Assembly (NCBI GenBank): GCA_937967765.1
Contig: CALCML010000255.1
Location: forward strand, 1-5,133
Direction: 5' to 3'
From: an uncultured Carnobacterium sp.
GTDB taxonomy: Bacteria; Bacillota; Bacilli; Lactobacillales; Aerococcaceae
Length of the DNA: 5,133 bases
Positions 1 through 5,133 of this stretch are shown here, piece by piece. The notes under the pieces were generated by a model that was not told where the DNA came from, made no database searches, and saw only the letters and a program-made list of their open reading frames with translations. Each line of letters begins with the position of its first letter. Position 1 is the first letter of the stretch. The position numbers were made by a program, and so were the translations under genes.

Positions 1-2452
1 AGTAAGTTTCAATTTGAGACGTTGATAAATTCAATTGATTTCCATAAAGCTCTTGTGCAAGAGAAAGTGGCAATTTACTTGCTACGTTTAATCTGAAGAC
101 GGATGCTAGTAACGCATGATAGTTAGCGCTGAATGCAGCGTCACCTTTTAGTAAATGCGGAATTAATTTCCATAAGAAATCAATTTCGTCTTTTTCTTTG
201 AACTTGTTCTCTCTCATCTTCAATAGAAGCGTTGTAAAGAGCTCAAACGGAACGACAAAATCACCTTGTTCTAAACGGCTTTGTCGGTTTAGTGATCCAT
301 CGATTTCTTCAATTTCAAACTGTTTTAGCAATCTTTGAACAAAATTTGAAACGAGTTGTTCCTTACCATCTTTAGAAATAGCACAAGATAAATAAAGATG
401 TTCTGTTGCACTCATGAGTAACTGATAGAACACGAATGGTTCAACGGATTGCAGTTGTCCTGTTGTAGGTGCTAGGAAACGTCCACTATCAAGTTGATTT
501 GAGAAAAGTTCACGTTCATCGTCCGTTAGTAGTCCAGTTTCATCAATATTACGTGGCATTACACCTTGCGTAAGTCCCACTGCAAAAGTAATTTTCTTAG
601 GTGAATAACGAACAGAATCCATTCCAGTAATCGTTAATTCATCTAATGTAGATGGTGCTAAATTATAGTGAGTTTGTTCAAATCCTGTATGAAGTAACAT
701 CATAAAGGTTTCCCAATCAAAGGATTTATCTCCGAAAATATAGATATATTCATCTAATAAACGGATAAATTCAGACCACACTTGTTCTTGACGTCTTGCT
801 GTTTCGACGTCTCCTTCTTCAGCAGCAACATCTCTCCAGAAAATAACGGATTGTTCTAATCCTAGAGTCGTCAATAATTGATACAGTACAGTAACTGCTT
901 CAGTCGTTGTAGCTGCTTGTTCTAGTTTCTTGAAGGCAGGTAGTAATACACTTGTTAATTCATCTCGAAGTTCTTGCGCTTTCAAAAGAATTTGCGTATT
1001 TTTATCCGTCAATTCAACAGTAGAATCTTCGTCAATAGAATCTTCCACATAGGCCCAAGGTTTTCCATTCGTCCATTGATAACCTTCGTAACCATTAGCA
1101 AGAATAACTGTTTCCGTTTCATCTAATTGTTGTCTAAAAGCTTGTAATTGGTCTTTAAGTGGAGTTTCATCGTCTTTATGCCACAAGACATATTCACTAC
1201 GAAGAAGACTCATAATATCGGCATAACGCCAATCATATTGCCAAATTGCAAAGAGTGCATTTAGAACTTGAATAATTGGATGATGCTCCATAGAGTCTGA
1301 TAAATCGATAAAACCGGGAATATCGTATTGTTTCAAAAGAGATTCTAAGAATAAATGATTCTCTTCTAAATTACGTCCTAAAATTTGGATGTCTTTGTAA
1401 CGAAGTTTACCCTCTTGGACCATTCTCTTAATTTGGGCAAACGTCTCTTGATACTCTTCTCTTTCATCTGTGTATTTAGTAAATGTGATCTTTTGCAATG
1501 GGAGTTTATCTTTGGCAGTTGTATTCACTTTTGGAAGTCCACCGTTCGTTTCAAGCCAGAATTTTTCTACCTCTTTAAATTCATCATCAAAAAGTGAATC
1601 ACTGTCTTCCCATTCGATGATGCGAGCTAGGTCCTCTCCTCTATTTACCCATCTTGAGAGTCTTTCTAGGAGAATTCTGTTTGAAGTAAATAATGAATCT
1701 CCTGCTACATTTTTAGCGGTATGGACCCCATATGTCGTTAATGTTGCATGAAATTCAACGGTTGCCCCACTTCCTACTAAGGATTCAATCACTTCCATTT
1801 CAGCCTTCGTTAATGTCACCATTTCATCAATTGCAATAAAGGTATTGGACAAATCCTTAGTAGCAATTACGCTGCATAATTGCGCATAGCTTTCTTCTTG
1901 ATGAACGAAATCTTCTTTTAGCGCGTCAGTATAGTAACGATAAATAATCCCAAATTCTTTTAATCGTTGCTCGTTTTCTGAAGGAGTGGACGCTTCAAAA
2001 AAGCTAGAGAAATCCTCAACTTCAATTCCTCCAGATTGAAATTCATTCATTACCTTGCTTAATTGTTCGAGAAAACCTTTATGACGAGCTTCATTTTTAA
2101 AGAGTACAAGCTCCTCTGAATGTTCTTCTAAAATTGATTTCAAAAGCATTGTAATTCCGACTTTTGAAATCGATGTTTTCTCTGTAATAGCTTCATTCCT
2201 TAGCAAATACCATAATAAACGTTTGAAACTGTATACTTGTAGTCTTGTTGAAGCGTAGCTACGAGACGTGGAATACATTAATAACTCTCCGACTTGTCGA
2301 ATCATCTCCATTTCGGCAGTAAACTTAATGTGATCAGGAACAATGTAGTAAACCTGATGTGCTTCATCTTGTTTAAGCCACTGCGCAAAACGGTGGGCAA
2401 TCTTCTTTGATTTATTAACGGATTTCTTTGAAATAACGGCATTAAATCCCAT
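1..2452 (-). CDS. rexB: RexB/AddB, ATP-dependent helicase/nuclease subunit B, C-terminus beyond window
   Basis: The frame is open for 817 codons from ATG at 2452 and leaves the window without a stop. In this family the B subunit joins RexA (AddA) to resect double-strand DNA ends and produce 3' single strands for RecA-dependent repair at Chi-like sites. Recognition rests on family blocks seen in order: YYIVPDH near residues 35-41, QVYSFKRL near 72-79, RYKDIQILGR at 351-360, IPGFID at 378-383, NWRYED-like YDWRYADI at 406-413, the GLTQGVMP stretch at 626-633 followed by LLTDDER at 641-647, and EPFVFYQLLMSATEHLYLS at 671-689. B. subtilis AddB has a GxSGSGKT P-loop near its N-terminus. Here the same place (about residues 5-20) is rich in Lys and Ser with no P-loop, which fits the RexB branch. 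The window ends at LSTSQIETY, just where the C-terminal nuclease and Fe-S region should begin, so the nuclease motif and cluster cysteines cannot be checked. Family proteins are about 1,100-1,200 residues, so roughly 70% is present. rexA is expected to follow outside the window. Confidence 0.93.
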   Translation of the reverse strand, partial: MGFNAVISKKSVNKSKKIAHRFAQWLKQDEAHQVYYIVPDHIKFTAEMEMIRQVGELLMYSTSRSYASTRLQVYSFKRLLWYLLRNEAITEKTSISKVGITMLLKSILEEHSEELVLFKNEARHKGFLEQLSKVMNEFQSGGIEVEDFSSFFEASTPSENEQRLKEFGIIYRYYTDALKEDFVHQEESYAQLCSVIATKDLSNTFIAIDEMVTLTKAEMEVIESLVGSGATVEFHATLTTYGVHTAKNVAGDSLFTSNRILLERLSRWVNRGEDLARIIEWEDSDSLFDDEFKEVEKFWLETNGGLPKVNTTAKDKLPLQKITFTKYTDEREEYQETFAQIKRMVQEGKLRYKDIQILGRNLEENHLFLESLLKQYDIPGFIDLSDSMEHHPIIQVLNALFAIWQYDWRYADIMSLLRSEYVLWHKDDETPLKDQLQAFRQQLDETETVILANGYEGYQWTNGKPWAYVEDSIDEDSTVELTDKNTQILLKAQELRDELTSVLLPAFKKLEQAATTTEAVTVLYQLLTTLGLEQSVIFWRDVAAEEGDVETARRQEQVWSEFIRLLDEYIYIFGDKSFDWETFMMLLHTGFEQTHYNLAPSTLDELTITGMDSVRYSPKKITFAVGLTQGVMPRNIDETGLLTDDERELFSNQLDSGRFLAPTTGQLQSVEPFVFYQLLMSATEHLYLSCAISKDGKEQLVSNFVQRLLKQFEIEEIDGSLNRQSRLEQGDFVVPFELFTTLLLKMRENKFKEKDEIDFLWKLIPHLLKGDAAFSANYHALLASVFRLNVASKLPLSLAQELYGNQLNLSTSQIETY

Positions 2453-2460
2453 TGATGCGT

Positions 2461-2467
2461 CCTCCTT
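2461..2467 (-). promoter_or_regulatory. Ribosome binding site of rexB
   Basis: AAGGAGG on the minus strand lies 8 nt before the ATG at 2452. It is a full match to the anti-Shine-Dalgarno sequence and fixes the start of the long open frame. Confidence 0.9.
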
Positions 2468-2481
2468 TTTAAGTCTTCTTT

Positions 2482-2490
2482 AGTATATCA
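2482..2490 (-). promoter_or_regulatory. Predicted extended -10 promoter of rexB
   Basis: The minus strand reads TGATATACT, which is a TGn extension plus a TATACT -10 hexamer (5 of 6 to TATAAT). No good -35 is visible 16-18 nt upstream, but extended -10 promoters tolerate that. Transcription would begin near 2475, giving a short leader of about 20 nt with the ribosome binding site. It lies just downstream of the nrdH terminator, where a new promoter would be needed. Confidence 0.6.
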
Positions 2491-2523
2491 TGAAATCTGG
2501 AAAAAGCGCTTTAAAAATTGAAA

Positions 2524-2560
2524 TAAAAAAACACTTTTAGCAGTTTCCTACTAAAAGTGT
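2524..2560 (-). terminator. Rho-independent terminator after nrdH
   Basis: On the minus strand a perfect 10-bp stem, ACACTTTTAG paired with CTAAAAGTGT (2551-2560 and 2531-2540), encloses a 10-nt loop and is followed by a run of T (2531 down to 2525). It begins 21 nt after the nrdH stop codon. The plus-strand side has only an interrupted T-rich tail and no gene to terminate, so it is assigned to the minus strand. Confidence 0.92.
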
Positions 2561-2581
2561 ACTTTTCTTTTATAGTTAAAA

Positions 2582-2818
2582 TTATCCCACTAATTTTTCT
2601 AAAAGATCAGGACGGAATCCGAAGAATGGTTCTACGCCATCAGCTACGATAACAGGTAATGATTGGAAGCCTAATTCCTTCACTTCTGCTAAAGCTTCTT
2701 CTGACTCGAAAACATCTTTTACTGTGAATTCCACGTTGTTATTTTCGAAAAATTGTTTTGTAAAATTGCATTGCATGCAATTTGGTTTTGAATAAAGAAT
2801 AATATTGCGATTTGACAT
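2582..2818 (-). CDS. nrdH: NrdH, glutaredoxin-like electron donor for ribonucleotide reductase
   Basis: This is a 78-residue single-domain thioredoxin-fold protein. NrdH redoxins pass electrons from thioredoxin reductase to the class Ib ribonucleotide reductase (NrdEF) in the cytoplasm. Visible marks are the N-terminal beta strand NIILYSK, the redox motif CMQC at residues 14-17 (typical of NrdH; classical glutaredoxins have CPYC), the SLPVIV cis-proline loop at 53-58, and GFRPD at 67-71. The usual WSGFRP appears here as FFGFRP, with Phe for Trp. The length matches the family (about 72-80). The start at 2818 is chosen because AGGGGAG lies 7 nt upstream; an in-frame ATG at 2860 overlaps the -10 element and has no ribosome binding site. 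No nrdI, nrdE or nrdF adjoins it. It appears monocistronic, with its own promoter and terminator and two NrdR-like boxes upstream. A general glutaredoxin is the alternative, made less likely by CMQC and the operator. Confidence 0.9.
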   Translation of the reverse strand: MSNRNIILYSKPNCMQCNFTKQFFENNNVEFTVKDVFESEEALAEVKELGFQSLPVIVADGVEPFFGFRPDLLEKLVG

Positions 2819-2825
2819 ATTACTT

Positions 2826-2832
2826 CTCCCCT
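2826..2832 (-). promoter_or_regulatory. Ribosome binding site deciding the nrdH start
   Basis: AGGGGAG on the minus strand sits 7 nt before the ATG at 2818. It supports this start over the upstream in-frame ATG at 2860. Confidence 0.85.
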
Positions 2833-2855
2833 TTTTATTTTTTCTGACAGAAGAT

Positions 2856-2884
2856 ATCATACATCATTTTGAATCAAAATACAA
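2856..2884 (-). promoter_or_regulatory. Predicted sigma-A promoter of nrdH
   Basis: The minus strand carries TTGTAT as -35 (2884-2879), a 17-nt spacer, and TATGAT as -10 (2861-2856). Transcription would start near 2849, giving a leader of about 30 nt to the ATG at 2818. The -35 is contained in the proximal NrdR-like box, the arrangement expected for repression. Confidence 0.75.
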
Positions 2885-2894
2885 TATATAGTTC
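2879..2894. promoter_or_regulatory. Proximal NrdR-like box upstream of nrdH
   Basis: The plus strand reads ATACAATATATAGTTC. Its core CAATATATAG matches the core of the recalled NrdR consensus ACACWATATATWGTGT; three outer positions differ. The 13-mer ACAATATATAGTT (2881-2893) recurs exactly at 2923-2935. The site overlaps the predicted -35 and is centred about 38 bp before the predicted start of transcription. NrdR is the ATP/dATP-sensing repressor of ribonucleotide reductase genes. Confidence 0.75.
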
Positions 2895-2896
2895 TT

Positions 2897-2914
2897 ATGA
2901 AAATGCATTTTCAT
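2897..2914. repeat. Perfect 18-bp palindrome between the two NrdR-like boxes
   Basis: ATGAAAATGCATTTTCAT equals its own reverse complement. Its centre (2905.5) lies within 2 bp of the midpoint between the two box centres (2907.5), about 57 bp upstream of the predicted nrdH transcription start. It looks like an operator for a second dimeric regulator, but I cannot assign it to a known family. No T-run follows it on the minus strand, so it is not a terminator for the nuclease gene. Confidence 0.6.
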
Positions 2915-2920
2915 TTTAAA

Positions 2921-2936
2921 ACACAATATATAGTTT
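2921..2936. promoter_or_regulatory. Distal NrdR-like box upstream of nrdH
   Basis: The plus strand reads ACACAATATATAGTTT, matching the recalled NrdR consensus ACACWATATATWGTGT at 15 of 16 positions. It lies 42 bp from the proximal box, which is four helical turns, and begins 8 nt after the stop codon of the nuclease gene. Paired, phased boxes are the usual arrangement for this repressor. Confidence 0.8.
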
Positions 2937-2943
2937 AGACAGA

Positions 2944-3588
2944 TTACTTATAAACGCTGGTATCAAAGCCTTTGTTAGTCACGTAACCGTCTTTTTCCCA
3001 AATATTTTTCTTACGTTTTTTTGCTTTCTTTTCAATTTCTTGGAATTGTTTCAATAAGCTTGTGTTTGGTTCGTACGCATATCCAACTCTAGCAAGTCCT
3101 TCTTCAATTAAAATATCTTGAAGTAATTTTCCATCGACATACACATACATTAATGCACGATCATACTTATCCGCATGATCACCGACATCGAAACTTCCTT
3201 CGATTTTCTTCGCGTTTGACAATAGTTCTTCGGTACGTTTCTTTGCTTCATCTGCAAATGGTTGAGCTTCTTTACCCTCTTTTGCTGTTTCTGGAGCATC
3301 TACGATGAGTAGACGTACTTTAAATTCTTTTCCTTCGTAGCTAAGATGGAATGTATCTCCATCTGCTCCATATACATATTTAAACGGATATTTTTTCATG
3401 CTCTCGAAGTAATCAAAATTCGTTCCTGTAAAAGAAGAATTAGAAGCATTTTGAGACGTTTTAGATGAAGAATGAGTATTTGATTTATTCGTTGCCTTGT
3501 GCTCTCCAAAAGCCTTGTAAAGAGCAAATACAACCACAATAATAATTGAAATAATTGTACTAATCATTTTCCATTGTTTTTGGGTCAT
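2944..3588 (-). CDS. Membrane-anchored staphylococcal-nuclease-like (SNase) protein
   Basis: This 214-residue protein has a hydrophobic segment at residues 8-27 after two lysines, which reads as a signal-anchor or uncleaved signal peptide because no clear AxA cleavage site is seen. A Ser/Thr/Asn-rich linker (about 32-56) leads to an SNase (OB-fold) domain at about 68-197. Compared with S. aureus nuclease, the calcium ligands D21 and D40 are D78 and D97, and the catalytic R35, E43 and R87 are R92, E100 and R144 (KYDRAL), so activity is likely. The T41 position is Ala (VDAPET rather than VDTPET). The conserved NIW near the domain end is present at 195-197. The predicted role is calcium-dependent degradation of DNA or RNA outside the membrane. 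The start at 3588 has GGGAGG 6 nt upstream; the longer frame from 3621 starts inside the frr terminator hairpin. No terminator is evident after the stop, so some transcripts may read on into nrdH. The exact substrate is not shown by the sequence. Confidence 0.9.
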   Translation of the reverse strand: MTQKQWKMISTIISIIIVVVFALYKAFGEHKATNKSNTHSSSKTSQNASNSSFTGTNFDYFESMKKYPFKYVYGADGDTFHLSYEGKEFKVRLLIVDAPETAKEGKEAQPFADEAKKRTEELLSNAKKIEGSFDVGDHADKYDRALMYVYVDGKLLQDILIEEGLARVGYAYEPNTSLLKQFQEIEKKAKKRKKNIWEKDGYVTNKGFDTSVYK

Positions 3589-3594
3589 TTTGTT

Positions 3595-3600
3595 CCTCCC
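3595..3600 (-). promoter_or_regulatory. Ribosome binding site deciding the nuclease start
   Basis: GGGAGG on the minus strand sits 6 nt before the ATG at 3588. It shows that translation starts 11 codons inside the longest open frame. Confidence 0.88.
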
Positions 3601-3604
3601 TAAT

Positions 3605-3632
3605 AAATAAAAAAGAGGCAAGAGCCCCTTTT
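3605..3632 (-). terminator. Rho-independent terminator after frr
   Basis: The minus strand forms a 9-bp stem, AAAAGGGGC paired with GCCTCTTTT (one G-U pair), around a TCTT loop, followed by a T-rich tail (3614-3605). It starts 9 nt after the frr stop codon. The nuclease ATG follows only about 16 nt after the hairpin tail, so no separate promoter fits between them. Confidence 0.85.
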
Positions 3633-3641
3633 CTATTCAAA

Positions 3642-4202
3642 TTAAACTTCTAAAAGTTCTTTTTCTTTGTTTGCTGCTAATTTGTCGATGTTTTTAACAC
3701 TGTCATCCGTAACTTTTTGGATGTCTTTTTCAAGTGTGTGTAATTCATCTTCAGTAATTTCTTTTGCTTTTTCAGCTTTTTTCGCTTGGTCAATCGCATC
3801 ACGACGAATATTACGTACGCTTACTTTTGCACTCTCAGCTTCTTTACCTACTTGTTTAGCTAATTCTTTACGACGTTCTTCAGTTAATTGTGGAATAATT
3901 AAACGAATAACAGAACCATCACTTGTTGGAGTGATTCCGATATCGCTCATTAAAATCGCACGTTCAATGTCGTTTAATGAAGATTTGTCATAAGGTGTAA
4001 TTAAAAGCATACGTGCTTCTGGAACTGTAATTGAAGCTAATTGGTTTACTGGAGTTAATGCTCCGTAGTATTCCACTTCTAAACGGTCTAAAAGACTTGC
4101 GTTTGCACGTCCAGCACGGATTGAGCCTAATTCACGTTGAAGCGCATCTTCAGATTTTTTCATACGTTCTTTCGCATGAGCTAAAATTTCGCTAGTTGAC
4201 AT
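3642..4202 (-). CDS. frr: Ribosome recycling factor (RRF)
   Basis: With EF-G, RRF splits the post-termination ribosome so its subunits can be reused. The protein has 186 residues, the normal length (about 185). Recognisable blocks are IRAGRAN at 28-34, YYG at 45-47, the core motif from D87 (DIGITP) through DG..IRL..P at 95-104, LTEERRKEL at 106-114, and VRNIRRDA at 129-136, which holds the conserved arginine of the ribosome-contacting helix. The C-terminal half is long, charged helix, as expected for the three-helix bundle. The ATG is 3 nt after the pyrH stop, and its ribosome binding site lies inside the end of pyrH, so the two are almost certainly co-transcribed and possibly translationally coupled. 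A terminator follows the gene. Confidence 0.98.
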   Translation of the reverse strand: MSTSEILAHAKERMKKSEDALQRELGSIRAGRANASLLDRLEVEYYGALTPVNQLASITVPEARMLLITPYDKSSLNDIERAILMSDIGITPTSDGSVIRLIIPQLTEERRKELAKQVGKEAESAKVSVRNIRRDAIDQAKKAEKAKEITEDELHTLEKDIQKVTDDSVKNIDKLAANKEKELLEV

Positions 4203-4205
4203 TAC

Positions 4206-4942
<737 letters not shown>

Positions 4943-4951
4943 AATCTTTAT

Positions 4952-4990
4952 AAAAAAAGGGAATAGCGGGTAGCTATCTACCATATTCCC
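4952..4990 (-). terminator. Rho-independent terminator (or attenuator) between tsf and pyrH
   Basis: On the minus strand GGGAATA (4990-4984) pairs with TATTCCC (4965-4959). Inside it GGTAG pairs with CTACC around an ATAG loop, with a 1-nt and 3-nt internal loop between the two stems. Seven T residues follow (4958-4952). It lies 15 nt after the tsf stop. The remaining 23 nt to the pyrH ATG hold a ribosome binding site but no convincing promoter, so partial read-through from tsf is likely. Confidence 0.9.
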
Positions 4991-5005
4991 TCACATGAAC
5001 AGTGA

Positions 5006-5133
5006 TTATTTTTTAACTTGTCCCATAACTTCTTCTACAAAGTTATCAACACGTTTTTCTAAACCTTCACCAACTTCGTAACGGTGGAATAATTTAACTT
5101 TTCCGCCTTTAGAAGCAACGAATTTAGATACAG
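5006..5133 (-). CDS. tsf: Elongation factor Ts, C-terminal 41 codons only
   Basis: The frame enters from the right edge with two bases of a split codon, then encodes 41 residues and a TAA stop. EF-Ts is the cytoplasmic guanine-nucleotide exchange factor that regenerates EF-Tu-GTP during translation. The segment [17 protein letters not shown] and the ending [12 protein letters not shown] match the characteristic EF-Ts C-terminus. The gene upstream of pyrH is tsf in most Firmicutes, which agrees. The N-terminal domain and the EF-Tu contact motif (TDFV) are outside the window. rpsB is expected further upstream. Confidence 0.96.
   Translation of the reverse strand, partial: VSKFVASKGGKVKLFHRYEVGEGLEKRVDNFVEEVMGQVKK

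Noticed and set aside
1385..1751. Two overlapping plus-strand open frames of 70 and 93 codons
   Set aside because: They lie entirely antisense to the rexB frame, lack ribosome binding sites and show no recognisable family; they are shadows of the minus-strand gene.
1..2452. Long open frame as a novel or unknown defence protein
   Set aside because: The order of conserved blocks along 817 residues matches the AddB/RexB family, so a housekeeping repair role explains it.
2897..2914. Palindrome as a terminator for the nuclease gene
   Set aside because: The hairpin would be AT-rich and weak, and the sequence after it on the minus strand (AAGAAC) is not a T-run.
2881..2935. Two 13-bp direct repeats as the start of a CRISPR array or a mobile-element target duplication
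   Set aside because: There are only two short copies, they are near-palindromic, they match a known operator type and they flank no mobile-element gene.
3667..3993. Plus-strand 108-codon open frame opposite frr
   Set aside because: The composition is that of reversed frr codons, frr is certain on the other strand, and there is no ribosome binding site or promoter.
4947..4952. TATAAA on the minus strand as a pyrH -10 element
   Set aside because: It arises from the end of the terminator T-run, no -35 lies 16-18 nt upstream, and transcription would start on top of the pyrH ribosome binding site.

Overview
The window looks like chromosomal DNA from a low-GC Gram-positive bacterium, most likely of the order Lactobacillales. 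This rests on the AT-rich composition, strong AAGGAGG/GGGAGG-type ribosome binding sites, the order tsf-pyrH-frr, Enterococcus-like PyrH and RRF sequences, and a RexB-type (Walker-A-less) AddB-family subunit. The genus is not fixed by the sequence. Every credible gene lies on the minus strand, so transcription runs from high to low coordinates.

Layout in transcription order: (1) the last 41 codons of tsf (EF-Ts), then an intrinsic terminator; (2) pyrH (UMP kinase) and frr (ribosome recycling factor), 3 nt apart and clearly co-transcribed, with a second terminator after frr; (3) a membrane-anchored staphylococcal-nuclease-type protein, whose real start is at 3588; (4) an 83-nt regulatory region with two NrdR-box-like direct repeats exactly 42 bp apart, a perfect 18-bp palindrome between them, and a sigma-A-type promoter whose -35 lies in the proximal box; (5) nrdH, a 78-aa glutaredoxin-like redoxin whose real start is at 2818, closed by a strong terminator; (6) an extended -10 promoter and strong ribosome binding site leading into a long open frame that runs off the left edge. 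This last frame is the first 817 residues of RexB, the B subunit of the RexAB/AddAB helicase-nuclease. It does not appear as a complete ORF because its stop lies outside the window.

The genes fall into two groups. tsf, pyrH and frr are housekeeping genes for translation and pyrimidine nucleotide supply. The remaining genes touch DNA metabolism: an exported nuclease, the electron donor for ribonucleotide reductase, and a recombinational repair nuclease. They have separate signals (terminators and promoters between them), so the window does not show one functional operon. The strongest observation is the predicted NrdR control of a stand-alone nrdH. No mobile element, tRNA, rRNA, CRISPR array or undescribed multi-gene system was found.
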